Below, one piece after another: positions 14,301 through 29,300 of a stretch of DNA of 64,000 nucleotides. The stretch is taken from contig OY282605.1 of NCBI GenBank assembly GCA_958298945.1, forward strand, positions 22,236,811 to 22,300,810. Direction: 5' to 3'. The DNA is from Atherix ibis (Eukaryota > Arthropoda > Insecta > Diptera > Athericidae). The translations under genes were made by a program, and so were the position numbers. Positions within the stretch are counted from its first letter, which is position 1. Each line of letters starts with the position of its first letter. The notes beneath the pieces were generated by a model. It made no database searches, had not been told where the DNA came from, and worked only from the letters and a program-made list of their open reading frames with translations.

Positions 14301-17300
14301 AGATCAGGCGAAGGATTTTAAGTCATCTCCTATTAGTTAAATAATTTTGCCTATATTTAAAATCTTTCTTTTTGCAATGAAAATTGAAACAACTACAAAA
14401 AATTGCTAAGAAAATTTCAATTAACGTCTTCTCATTATATTGTTTTAATGTTTTGAAAATTTCATTTGCCACTAAATTTTTTTTTCAACTATATTCTTTC
14501 ACAAATATTTTATCTGCGTACTAAAATATATATAAAATTTTATTTATGCTTGTACATCCTCCTTTTGACACAAAACTCAAATAATATGTGCTTTAAAAAT
14601 ATATCTCCTTAAAGGGTTAAGTTAAATTTCTTTGTCAAAACAGAATTTTTCTGTCACATCCGATAATCGTTTCCAATCATAGTCAATGAATTATGTATAA
14701 AAAAAATAATTCTAATTCGTTACGACAAGTTGCCAAATGCGTATGGAATAGATAATAATATTGCGGAAAAAACTGCACTTTTTCAATGAAACATTAATTC
14801 TTTATTTATAATAACGACGATGGAAGACATAATATTATTTTGAAATTAAAATCCATCTAAAGAAGAAATTCAATATGTTTTTGTTATTTTTTTATATATT
14901 CAAATATTTAATTATTAATATATGTGCGCGAAAAAATTAATTATTCAATTTCAATTTAGACGTAAAGAAAAAATAAACATTTAAAAAATTATACCATTTC
15001 AATGTGTGCGAATGTATTTCCTTGAAATATTTCCTTCAATTTAATCTTGTTTTATACCTGGCATTATCAAAATCGAAATGGATTTTATTTTATTTTATAT
15101 GAAATTAATTATTGTATTTTGATAAGACAACAAAAGATAAATTTATTATATGATAGGTTATAAAATTAAATAAATAAATATATTTTTCCCGATAGTGCAC
15201 TATAAGAATTGTATGTGACAATTATTCATTTTGTTAGCTTGAAAAATTACTGACGGATTTAGAAATGTTACTTATTTCATTTAACAGCTTTCAAATATAT
15301 ATGCCATCTATGGTCAAATTTATTTAGAATAGATTTTGCCATTTTACAATTAAAATAAGTTTTTTTTAAACAAACTTTACATTAAATTTGTAAAAACTTT
15401 TGTTAAAATTTGTGATTGTGCCCTAGTCACGTTTCGTATTTATTGACTTTATTGTGTGAAAATTTCCAAGATCAAGTAATTTCGACATTTTATAATCGTG
15501 CGATTTGACGCCATTCGATTTTTTCTTGTGGAGGTCTAAAAAAATTCGGTTTTTTTAAAAAATTTGATTGAACAGTTTTTTTACGTATAATTATTTTTAG
15601 TCCCCATAAATTCATAAATTTCGATTTTATTTTAAAATTTTCATTTCAGAAATTAAAAAAATATATTTATTTTTGAAAATTATTTTACGAAATACTATTT
15701 TTTATTTTTAGAATAAAATCATTAAAATATAAAAAATAATTTGAATTTTATTTTATTTTACAAGAAAATAGATTTTTCTTCACATTAAATAGTTACTTTT
15801 TGCGCTTCGAGTAGATTTTTTTTTTACCGATGAGGTTCATTTCTGGTACGGCGGATAAATTAAAATAATCGAAATTTTCGCATATGGGGCTCTGAAGATC
15901 CATAAGTTATTCGTAAAAAATGACTATGTGGTGTGAATTTTGTCTGACATGGACTTTATTGTGCGAAAATTTCCAAGATCAAGTAATTTCCAAATTTTGT
16001 GATCGTGCGATTTGACACCATTCAATTTTTTCTTGTAGAACTAAAAAAAACTCGGTTTTTAAAAAAAATTCGATTGAACAGTTTTTTTACGTCTAATTAT
16101 TTTAAGTCCCCATAAATTCATGAATTTCGATTTTATTTTAAAATATTTATTTCAGAAATTAAAAAAAAATATTGTTTTTGAAAATTATTTTACCAAATAC
16201 TATTTTTAATTTTTAGAATAAATCATTAAAATATAAAAAATAATTTGAATTTTATTTTATTTTACAAGAAAATAGATTTTTCTTCACACCACAGATAGTC
16301 ACTTTTTGCGGTTGTAGTAGATTTTTTTTATTGATGAGGTTCATTTCTGGTTCGGCGGATAAATTAAAATAATCAAAATTTTCGCATATGGGGCTCTGAA
16401 AATCCATAAGTTATTCGTAAAAAATGACCATCTGGTGTGAATTTTGGTCTGACATGGACTTTATTGTGCGAAAATTTCCAAGATCAAGTAATTCCCAAAT
16501 TTTGTGATCGTGCAATTCGATTTTTTCTTGTGGAGGTCTAAAAAAAAATTCGGTTTTTTTTAAAAATTTGATTGAACAGTTTTTTTACGTCTAATTATTT
16601 TAAGTCCCCATAAATTCATAAATTTCGATTTTATTTTAAAATTTTCATTTCAGAAATTAAAAAAAAATATTTTTTTTGAAAATTATTTTACGAAATACTA
16701 TTTTTTATTTTTAGAATAAAATCATTAAAATATAAAAAATAATTTGAATTTTATTTTATTTTACAAGAAAATAGATTTTTCTTCACATTAAATAGTTACT
16801 TTTTGCGCTTCGAGTAGATTTTTTTTTTACCGATGAGGTTCATTTCTGGTACGGCGGATAAATTAAAATAATCGAAATTTTCGCATATGGGGCTCTGAAG
16901 ATCCATAAGTTATTCGTAAAAAATGACTATGTGGTGTGAATTTTGTCTGACATGGACTTTATTGTGCGAAAATTTCCAAGATCAAGTAATTTCCAAATTT
17001 TGTGATCGTGCGATTTGACACCATTCAATTTTTTCTTGTAGAACTAAAAAAAACTCGGTTTTTAAAAAAAATTCGATTGAACAGTTTTTTTACGTCTAAT
17101 TATTTTAAGTCCCCATAAATTCATGAATTTCGATTTTATTTTAAAATATTTATTTCAGAAATTAAAAAAAAATATTGTTTTTGAAAATTATTTTACCAAA
17201 TACTATTTTTAATTTTTAGAATAAATCATTAAAATATAAAAAATAATTTGAATTTTATTTTATTTTACAAGAAAATAGATTTTTCTTCACACCAGATAGT

Positions 17301-20300
17301 TACTTTTTGCGCTTCGAGTAGATTTTTTTTTTACCGATGAGTTTCATTTCTGGTACGGCGGATAAATTAAAATAATCAAAATGTCGTATGTGGGGCTCTG
17401 AAAATCCATAAGTTACTCGCAAAAAGTGACTATCTGTTGTCATTGACCCGTATTTATTGACTTTATTGTGAGAAAATTTCCAAGATCAAGTAATTTCGAC
17501 ATTTTATGATCGTGTGATTTGAAGCCATTCGATTTTTTCTTGTTGAGGTCTAAAAAAATTCGGTTTTTTAAAAAAAATTTGATTGAACAGTTTTTTTACG
17601 TCTAATTATTTTTAGTCCCCATAAATTCATGAATTTCGATTTTATTTTAAAATTTTTATTTCAGAAATTAAAAAAAAATATTTTTTTTTAAATTATTTTA
17701 CGAAATACTATTTTTAATTTTTAGAATAAAATCATTAAAATATAAAAAATAATTTGAATTTTATTTTATTTTACAAGAAAATAGATTTTTCTTCACATTA
17801 AATAGTTACTTTTTGCGCTTCGAGTAGATTTTTTTTTACCGATGAGTTTCATTTCTGGTACGGCGGATAAATTAAAATAATCAAAATTTTCGCATATGGG
17901 GCTCTGAAGATCCATAAGTTATTCGTAAAAAATGACTATGTGGTGTGAATTTTGTCTGACATGTACTTTATTGTGCGAAAATTTCCAAGATCAAGTAATT
18001 TCCAAATTTTGTGATCGTGCGATTTGACACCATTCAATTTTTTCTTGTGGAAGTCTAAAAAAAACTCGGTTTTTAAAAAAAATTCGATTGAACAGTTTTT
18101 TACGTCTAATTATTTTAAGTCCCCATAAATTCATGAATTTCAATTTTATTTTAATATTTTCATTTCAGAAATTAAAAAAAAATATTGTTTTTGAAAATTA
18201 TTTTACCAAATACTATTTTTAATTTTTAGAATAAATCATTAAAATATAAAAAATAATTTGAATTTTATTTTATTTTACAAGAAAATAGATTTTTCTTCAC
18301 ACCAGATAGTTACTTTTTGCGCTTCGAGTAGATTTTTTTTTTTACCGATGAGTTTCATTTCTGGTACGGCGGATAAATTAAAATAATCAAAATGTCGTAT
18401 GTGGGGCTCTGAAAATCCATAAGTTACTCGCAAAAAGTGACTATCTGTTGTCATTGACCCGTATTTATTGACTTTATTGTGAGAAAATTTCCAAGATCAA
18501 GTAATTTCGACATTTTATGATCGTGTGATTTGAAGCCATTCGATTTTTTCTTGTTGAGGTCTAAAAAAATTCGGTTTTTTAAAAAAAATTTGATTGAACA
18601 GTTTTTTTACGTCTAATTATTTTTAGTCCCCATAAATTCATGAATTTCGATTTTATTTTAAAATTTTTATTTCAGAAATTAAAAAAAAATATTTTTTTTG
18701 AAAATTATTTTACGAAATACTATTTTTAATTTTTAGAATAAAATCATTAAAATATAAAAAATAATTTGAATTTTATTTTATTTTACAAGAAAATAGATTT
18801 TTCTTCACATTAAATAGTTACTTTTTGCGCTTCGAGTAGATTTTTTTTTACCGATGAGTTTCATTTCTGGTACGGCGGATAAATTAAAATAATCAAAATT
18901 TTCGCATATGGGGCTCTGAAGATCCATAAGTTATTCGTAAAAAATGACTATGTGGTGTGAATTTTGTCTGACATGGACTTTATTGTGCGAAAATTTCCAA
19001 GATCAAGTAATTTCCAAATTTTGTGATCGTGCGATTTGACACCATTCAATTTTTTCTTGTGGAAGTCTAAAAAAAACTCGGTTTTTAAAAAAAATTCGAT
19101 TGAACAGTTTTTTACGTCTAATTATTTTAAGTCCCCATAAATTCATGAATTTCAATTTTATTTTAATATTTTCATTTCAGAAATTAAAAAAAAATATTGT
19201 TTTTGAAAATTATTTTACCAAATACTATTTTTAATTTTTAGAATAAATCATTAAAATATAAAAAATAATTTGAATTTTATTTTATTTTACAAGAAAATAG
19301 ATTTTTCTTCACACCAGATAGTTACTTTTTGCGCTTCGAGTAGATTTTTTTTTTTACCGATGAGTTTCATTTCTGGTACGGCGGATAAATTAAAATAATC
19401 AAAATGTCGTATGTGGGGCTCTGAAAATCCATAAGTTACTCGCAAAAAGTGACTATCTGTTGTCATTGACCCGTATTTATTGACTTTATTGTGTGAAAAT
19501 TTCCAAGATCAAGTAATTTCGACATTTTATGATCGTGCGATTTGACGCCATTCGATTTTTTCTTGTGGAGGTCTAAAAAAAATTCGTTTTTTTAAAAAAA
19601 TTTGATTGAACAGTTTTTTTACGTCTAATTATTTTAAGTCCCCATAAATTCATGAATTTCGATTTTATTTTAAAATTTTTATTTCAGAAATAAAAAAAAA
19701 TATTTTTTTTGGAAAATTATTTTACGAAATACTATTTTTTATTTTTAGAATAAAATCATTAAAATATAAAAAATAATTTGAATTTTATTTTATTTTACAA
19801 GAAAATAGATTTTTCTTCACACCACAGATAGTCACTTTTTGCGGTTGTAGTAGATTTTTTTTATTGATGAGGTTCATTTTTGGTTCGGCGGATAAATTAA
19901 AATAATCAAAATTTTCGCATATGGGGCTCTGAAAATCCATAAGTTATTCGTAAAAAATGACCATCTGGTGTGAATTTTGGTCTGACATGGACTTTATTGT
20001 GCGAAAATTTCCAAGATCAAGTAATTCCCAAATTTTGTGATCGTGCAATTTAACGCCATTCGATTTTTTCTTGTGGAGGTCTAAAAAAAATTCGGTTTTT
20101 TTTAAAAATTTGATTGAACAGTTTTTTTACGTCTAATTATTTTAAGTCCCCATAAATTCATAAATTTCGATTTTATTTTAAAATTTTCATTTCAGAAATT
20201 AAAAAAAAATATTTTTTTTGAAAATTATTTTACGAAATACTATTTTTTATTTTTAGAATAAAATCATTAAAATATAAAAAATAATTTGAATTTTATTTTA

Positions 20301-23300
20301 TTTTACAAGAAAATAGATTTTTCTTCACATTAAATAGTTACTTTTTGCGCTTCGAGTAGATTTTTTTTTACCGATGAGGTTCATTTCGATTTTTTCTTGT
20401 GGAGGTCTAAAAAAAATTCGGTTTTTTTTAAAAATTTGATTGAACAGTTTTTTTACGTCTAATTATTTTAAGTCCCCATAAATTCATAAATTTCGATTTT
20501 ATTTTAAAATTTTCATTTCAGAAATTAAAAAAAAATATTTTTTTTGAAAATTATTTTACGAAATACTATTTTTTATTTTTAGAATAAAATCATTAAAATA
20601 TAAAAAATAATTTGAATTTTATTTTATTTTACAAGAAAATAGATTTTTCTTCACATTAAATAGTTACTTTTTGCGCTTCGAGTAGATTTTTTTTTACCGA
20701 TGAGGTTCATTTCTGGTACGGCGGATAAATTAAAATAATCAAAATTTTCGCATATGGGGCTCTGAAGATCCATAAGTTATTCGTAAAAAATGACTATGTG
20801 GTGTGAATTTTGTCTGACATGTACTTTATTGTGCGAAAATTTCCAAGATCAAGTAATTTCCAAATTTTGTGATCGTGCGATTTGACACCATTCAATTTTT
20901 TCTTGTGGAAGTCTAAAAAAAACTCGGTTTTTAAAAAAAATTCGATTGAACAGTTTTTTACGTCTAATTATTTTAAGTCCCCATAAATTCATGAATTTCA
21001 ATTTTATTTTAATATTTTCATTTCAGAAATTAAAAAAAAATATTGTTTTTGAAAATTATTTTACCAAATACTATTTTTAATTTTTAGAATAAATCATTAA
21101 AATATAAAAAATAATTTGAATTTTATTTTATTTTACAAGAAAATAGATTTTTCTTCACACCAGATAGTTACTTTTTGCGCTTCGAGTAGATTTTTTTTTT
21201 TACCGATGAGTTTCATTTCTGGTACGGCGGATAAATTAAAATAATCAAAATGTCGTATGTGGGGCTCTGAAAATCCATAAGTTACTCGCAAAAAGTGACT
21301 ATCTGTTGTCATTGACCCGTATTTATTGACTTTATTGTGAGAAAATTTCCAAGATCAAGTAATTTCGACATTTTATGATCGTGTGATTTGAAGCCATTCG
21401 ATTTTTTCTTGTTGAGGTCTAAAAAAATTCGGTTTTTTAAAAAAAATTTGATTGAACAGTTTTTTTACGTCTAATTATTTTTAGTCCCCATAAATTCATG
21501 AATTTCGATTTTATTTTAAAATTTTTATTTCAGAAATTAAAAAAAAATATTTTTTTTTAAATTATTTTACGAATACTATTTTTAATTTTTAGAATAAAAT
21601 CATTAAAATATAAAAAATAATTTGAATTTTATTTTATTTTACAAGAAAATAGATTTTTCTTCACATTAAATAGTTACTTTTTGCGCTTCGAGTAGATTTT
21701 TTTTTACCGATGAGTTTCATTTCTGGTACGGCGGATAAATTAAAATAATCAAAATTTTCGCATATGGGGCTCTGAAGATCCATAAGTTATTCGTAAAAAA
21801 TGACTATGTGGTGTGAATTTTGTCTGACATGGACTTTATTGTGCGAAAATTTCCAAGATCAAGTAATTTCCAAATTTTGTGATCGTGCGATTTGACACCA
21901 TTCAATTTTTTCTTGTGGAAGTCTAAAAAAAACTCGGTTTTTAAAAAAAATTCGATTGAACAGTTTTTTACGTCTAATTATTTTAAGTCCCCATAAATTC
22001 ATGAATTTCAATTTTATTTTAATATTTTCATTTCAGAAATTAAAAAAAAATATTGTTTTTGAAAATTATTTTACCAAATACTATTTTTAATTTTTAGAAT
22101 AAATCATTAAAATATAAAAAATAATTTGAATTTTATTTTATTTTACAAGAAAATAGATTTTTCTTCACACCAGATAGTTACTTTTTGCGCTTCGAGTAGA
22201 TTTTTTTTTTTACCGATGAGTTTCATTTCTGGTACGGCGGATAAATTAAAATAATCAAAATGTCGTATGTGGGGCTCTGAAAATCCATAAGTTACTCGCA
22301 AAAAGTGACTATCTGTTGTCATTGACCCGTATTTATTGACTTTATTGTGTGAAAATTTCCAAGATCAAGTAATTTCGACATTTTATGATCGTGCGATTTG
22401 ACGCCATTCGATTTTTTCTTGTGGAGGTCTAAAAAAAATTCGTTTTTTTAAAAAAATTTGATTGAACAGTTTTTTTACGTCTAATTATTTTAAGTCCCCA
22501 TAAATTCATGAATTTCGATTTTATTTTAAAATTTTTATTTCAGAAATAAAAAAAAATATTTTTTTTGGAAAATTATTTTACGAAATACTATTTTTTATTT
22601 TTAGAATAAAATCATTAAAATATAAAAAATAATTTGAATTTTATTTTATTTTACAAGAAAATAGATTTTTCTTCACACCACAGATAGTCACTTTTTGCGG
22701 TTGTAGTAGATTTTTTTTATTGATGAGGTTCATTTTTGGTTCGGCGGATAAATTAAAATAATCAAAATTTTCGCATATGGGGCTCTGAAAATCCATAAGT
22801 TATTCGTAAAAAATGACCATCTGGTGTGAATTTTGGTCTGACATGGACTTTATTGTGCGAAAATTTCCAAGATCAAGTAATTCCCAAATTTTGTGATCGT
22901 GCAATTCGATTTTTTCTTGTGGAGGTCTAAAAAAAATTCGGTTTTTTTTAAAAATTTGATTGAACAGTTTTTTTACGTCTAATTATTTTAAGTCCCCATA
23001 AATTCATAAATTTCGATTTTATTTTAAAATTTTCATTTCAGAAATTAAAAAAAAATATTTTTTTTGAAAATTATTTTACGAAATACTATTTTTTATTTTT
23101 AGAATAAAATCATTAAAATATAAAAAATAATTTGAATTTTATTTTATTTTACAAGAAAATAGATTTTTCTTCACATTAAATAGTTACTTTTTGCGCTTCG
23201 AGTAGATTTTTTTTTACCGATGAGGTTCATTTCGATTTTTTCTTGTGGAGGTCTAAAAAAAATTCGGTTTTTTTTAAAAATTTGATTGAACAGTTTTTTT

Positions 23301-26300
23301 ACGTCTAATTATTTTAAGTCCCCATAAATTCATAAATTTCGATTTTATTTTAAAATTTTCATTTCAGAAATTAAAAAAAAATATTTTTTTTGAAAATTAT
23401 TTTACGAAATACTATTTTTTATTTTTAGAATAAAATCATTAAAATATAAAAAATAATTTGAATTTTATTTTATTTTACAAGAAAATAGATTTTTCTTCAC
23501 ATTAAATAGTTACTTTTTGCGCTTCGAGTAGATTTTTTTTTACCGATGAGGTTCATTTCTGGTACGGCGGATAAATTAAAATAATCAAAATTTTCGCATA
23601 TGGGGCTCTGAAGATCCATAAGTTATTCGTAAAAAATGACTATGTGGTGTGAATTTTGTCTGACATGTACTTTATTGTGCGAAAATTTCCAAGATCAAGT
23701 AATTTCCAAATTTTGTGATCGTGCGATTTGACACCATTCAATTTTTTCTTGTGGAAGTCTAAAAAAAACTCGGTTTTTAAAAAAAATTCGATTGAACAGT
23801 TTTTTACGTCTAATTATTTTAAGTCCCCATAAATTCATGAATTTCAATTTTATTTTAATATTTTCATTTCAGAAATTAAAAAAAAATATTGTTTTTGAAA
23901 ATTATTTTACCAAATACTATTTTTAATTTTTAGAATAAATCATTAAAATATAAAAAATAATTTGAATTTTATTTTATTTTACAAGAAAATAGATTTTTCT
24001 TCACACCAGATAGTTACTTTTTGCGCTTCGAGTAGATTTTTTTTTTTACCGATGAGTTTCATTTCTGGTACGGCGGATAAATTAAAATAATCAAAATGTC
24101 GTATGTGGGGCTCTGAAAATCCATAAGTTACTCGCAAAAAGTGACTATCTGTTGTCATTGACCCGTATTTATTGACTTTATTGTGAGAAAATTTCCAAGA
24201 TCAAGTAATTTCGACATTTTATGATCGTGTGATTTGAAGCCATTCGATTTTTTCTTGTTGAGGTCTAAAAAAATTCGGTTTTTTAAAAAAAATTTGATTG
24301 AACAGTTTTTTTACGTCTAATTATTTTTAGTCCCCATAAATTCATGAATTTCGATTTTATTTTAAAATTTTTATTTCAGAAATTAAAAAAAAATATTTTT
24401 TTTTAAATTATTTTACGAATACTATTTTTAATTTTTAGAATAAAATCATTAAAATATAAAAAATAATTTGAATTTTATTTTATTTTACAAGAAAATAGAT
24501 TTTTCTTCACATTAAATAGTTACTTTTTGCGCTTCGAGTAGATTTTTTTTTACCGATGAGTTTCATTTCTGGTACGGCGGATAAATTAAAATAATCAAAA
24601 TTTTCGCATATGGGGCTCTGAAGATCCATAAGTTATTCGTAAAAAATGACTATGTGGTGTGAATTTTGTCTGACATGGACTTTATTGTGCGAAAATTTCC
24701 AAGATCAAGTAATTTCCAAATTTTGTGATCGTGCGATTTGACACCATTCAATTTTTTCTTGTGGAAGTCTAAAAAAAACTCGGTTTTTAAAAAAAATTCG
24801 ATTGAACAGTTTTTTACGTCTAATTATTTTAAGTCCCCATAAATTCATGAATTTCAATTTTATTTTAATATTTTCATTTCAGAAATTAAAAAAAAATATT
24901 GTTTTTGAAAATTATTTTACCAAATACTATTTTTAATTTTTAGAATAAATCATTAAAATATAAAAAATAATTTGAATTTTATTTTATTTTACAAGAAAAT
25001 AGATTTTTCTTCACACCAGATAGTTACTTTTTGCGCTTCGAGTAGATTTTTTTTTTTACCGATGAGTTTCATTTCTGGTACGGCGGATAAATTAAAATAA
25101 TCAAAATGTCGTATGTGGGGCTCTGAAAATCCATAAGTTACTCGCAAAAAGTGACTATCTGTTGTCATTGACCCGTATTTATTGACTTTATTGTGAGAAA
25201 ATTTCCAAGATCAAGTAATTTCGACATTTTATGATCGTGTGATTTGAAGCCATTCGATTTTTTCTTGTTGAGGTCTAAAAAAAATTCGGTTTTTTTAAAA
25301 AATTTGATTGAACAGTTTTTTTACGTCTAATTATTTTAAGTCCCCATAAATTCATGAATTTCGATTTTATTTTAAAATTTTTATTTCAGAAATAAAAAAA
25401 AATATTTTTTTTGGAAAATTATTTTACGAAATACTATTTTTTATTTTTAGAATAAAATCATTAAAATATAAAAAATAATTTGAATTTTATTTTATTTTAC
25501 AAGAAAATAGATTTTTCTTCACACCACAGATAGTCACTTTTTGCGGTTGTAGTAGATTTTTTTTATTGATGAGGTTCATTTCTGGTTCGGCGGATAAATT
25601 AAAATAATCAAAATTTTCGCATATGGGGCTCTGAAAATCCATAAGTTATTCGTAAAAAATGACCATCTGGTGTGAATTTTGGTCTGACATGGACTTTATT
25701 GTGCGAAAATGTCCAAGATCAAGTAATTCCCAAATTTTGTGATCGTGCGATTTGACACCATTCAATTTTTTCTTGTGGAAGTCTAAAAAAAACTCGGTTT
25801 TTAAAAAAAATTCGATTGAACAGTTTTTTACGTCTAATTATTTTAAGTCCCCATAAATTCATGAATTTCAATTTTATTTTAATATTTTCATTTCAGAAAT
25901 TAAAAAAAAATATTGTTTTTGAAAATTATTTTACCAAATACTATTTTTAATTTTTAGAATAAATCATTAAAATATAAAAAATAATTTGAATTTTATTTTA
26001 TTTTACAAGAAAATAGATTTTTCTTCACACCAGATAGTTACTTTTTGCGCTTCGAGTAGATTTTTTTTTTTACCGATGAGTTTCATTTCTGGTACGGCGG
26101 ATAAATTAAAATAATCAAAATGTCGTATGTGGGGCTCTGAAAATCCATAAGTTACTCGCAAAAAGTGACTATCTGTTGTCATTGACCCGTATTTATTGAC
26201 TTTATTGTGAGAAAATTTCCAAGATCAAGTAATTTCGACATTTTATGATCGTGTGATTTGAAGCCATTCGATTTTTTCTTGTTGAGGTCTAAAAAAAATT

Positions 26301-29300
26301 CGGTTTTTTTAAAAAATTTGATTGAACAGTTTTTTTACGTCTAATTATTTTAAGTCCCCATAAATTCATGAATTTCGATTTTATTTTAAAATTTTTATTT
26401 CAGAAATAAAAAAAAATATTTTTTTTGGAAAATTATTTTACGAAATACTATTTTTTATTTTTAGAATAAAATCATTAAAATATAAAAAATAATTTGAATT
26501 TTATTTTATTTTACAAGAAAATAGATTTTTCTTCACACCACAGATAGTCACTTTTTGCGGTTGTAGTAGATTTTTTTTATTGATGAGGTTCATTTCTGGT
26601 TCGGCGGATAAATTAAAATAATCAAAATTTTCGCATATGGGGCTCTGAAAATCCATAAGTTATTCGTAAAAAATGACCATCTGGTGTGAATTTTGGTCTG
26701 ACATGGACTTTATTGTGCGAAAATGTCCAAGATCAAGTAATTTCCAAATTTTGTGATCGTGCGATTTGACACCATTCAATTTTTTCTTGTGGAAGTCTAA
26801 AAAAAAACTCGGTTTTTAAAAAAAATTCGATTGAACAGTTTTTTACGTCTAATTATTTTAAGTCCCCATAAATTCATGAATTTCAATTTTATTTTAATAT
26901 TTTCATTTCAGAAATTAAAAAAAAATATTGTTTTTGAAAATTATTTTACCAAATACTATTTTTAATTTTTAGAATAAATCATTAAAATATAAAAAATAAT
27001 TTGAATTTTATTTTATTTTACAAGAAAATAGATTTTTCTTCACACCAGATAGTTACTTTTTGCGCTTCGAGTAGATTTTTTTTTTTACCGATGAGTTTCA
27101 TTTCTGGTACGGCGGATAAATTAAAATAATCAAAATGTCGTATGTGGGGCTCTGAAAATCCATAAGTTACTCGCAAAAAGTGACTATCTGTTGTCATTGA
27201 CCCGTATTTATTGACTTTATTGTGAGAAAATTTCCAAGATCAAGTAATTTCGACATTTTATGATCGTGTGATTTGAAGCCATTCGATTTTTTCTTGTTGA
27301 GGTCTAAAAAAATTCGGTTTTTTAAAAAAAATTTGATTGAACAGTTTTTTTACGTCTAATTATTTTTAGTCCCCATAAATTCATGAATTTCGATTTTATT
27401 TTAAAATTTTTATTTCAGAAATTAAAAAAAAATATTTTTTTTTAAATTATTTTACGAATACTATTTTTAATTTTTAGAATAAAATCATTAAAATATAAAA
27501 AATAATTTGAATTTTATTTTATTTTACAAGAAAATAGATTTTTCTTCACATTAAATAGTTACTTTTTGCGCTTCGAGTAGATTTTTTTTTACCGATGAGT
27601 TTCATTTCTGGTACGGCGGATAAATTAAAATAATCAAAATTTTCGCATATGGGGCTCTGAAGATCCATAAGTTATTCGTAAAAAATGACTATGTGGTGTG
27701 AATTTTGTCTGACATGGACTTTATTGTGCGAAAATTTCCAAGATCAAGTAATTTCCAAATTTTGTGATCGTGCGATTTGACACCATTCAATTTTTTCTTG
27801 TGGAAGTCTAAAAAAAACTCGGTTTTTAAAAAAAATTCGATTGAACAGTTTTTTACGTCTAATTATTTTAAGTCCCCATAAATTCATGAATTTCAATTTT
27901 ATTTTAATATTTTCATTTCAGAAATTAAAAAAAAATATTGTTTTTGAAAATTATTTTACCAAATACTATTTTTAATTTTTAGAATAAATCATTAAAATAT
28001 AAAAAATAATTTGAATTTTATTTTATTTTACAAGAAAATAGATTTTTCTTCACACCAGATAGTTACTTTTTGCGCTTCGAGTAGATTTTTTTTTTTACCG
28101 ATGAGTTTCATTTCTGGTACGGCGGATAAATTAAAATAATCAAAATGTCGTATGTGGGGCTCTGAAAATCCATAAGTTACTCGCAAAAAGTGACTATCTG
28201 TTGTCATTGACCCGTATTTATTGACTTTATTGTGAGAAAATTTCCAAGATCAAGTAATTTCGACATTTTATGATCGTGTGATTTGAAGCCATTCGATTTT
28301 TTCTTGTTGAGGTCTAAAAAAAATTCGGTTTTTTTAAAAAATTTGATTGAACAGTTTTTTTACGTCTAATTATTTTAAGTCCCCATAAATTCATGAATTT
28401 CGATTTTATTTTAAAATTTTTATTTCAGAAATAAAAAAAAATATTTTTTTTGGAAAATTATTTTACGAAATACTATTTTTTATTTTTAGAATAAAATCAT
28501 TAAAATATAAAAAATAATTTGAATTTTATTTTATTTTACAAGAAAATAGATTTTTCTTCACACCACAGATAGTCACTTTTTGCGGTTGTAGTAGATTTTT
28601 TTTATTGATGAGGTTCATTTCTGGTTCGGCGGATAAATTAAAATAATCAAAATTTTCGCATATGGGGCTCTGAAAATCCATAAGTTATTCGTAAAAAATG
28701 ACCATCTGGTGTGAATTTTGGTCTGACATGGACTTTATTGTGCGAAAATGTCCAAGATCAAGTAATTCCCAAATTTTGTGATCGTGCAATTCGATTTTTT
28801 CTTGTGGAGGTCTAAAAAAAATTCGGTTTTTTTTAAAAATTTGATTGAACAGTTTTTTTACGTCTAATTATTTTAAGTCCCCATAAATTCATAAATTTCG
28901 ATTTTATTTTAAAATTTTCATTTCAGAAATTAAAAAAAAATATTTTTTTTGAAAATTATTTTACGAAATACTATTTTTTATTTTTAGAATAAAATCATTA
29001 TAATATAAAAAATAATTTGAATTTTATTTTATTTTACAAGAAAATAGATTTTTCTTCACATTAAATAGTTACTTTTTGCGCTTCGAGTAGATTTTTTTTT
29101 TACCGATGAGGTTCATTTCTGGTACGGCGGATAAATTAAAATAATCAAAATTTTCGCATATGGGGCTCTGAAGATTCATAAGTTATTCGTAAAAAATGAC
29201 TATGTGGTGTGAATTTTGGTCTGACATGGACTTTATTGTGCGAAAATTTCCAAGATCAAGTAATTTCCAAATTTTGTGATCGTGCGATTTGACACCATTC

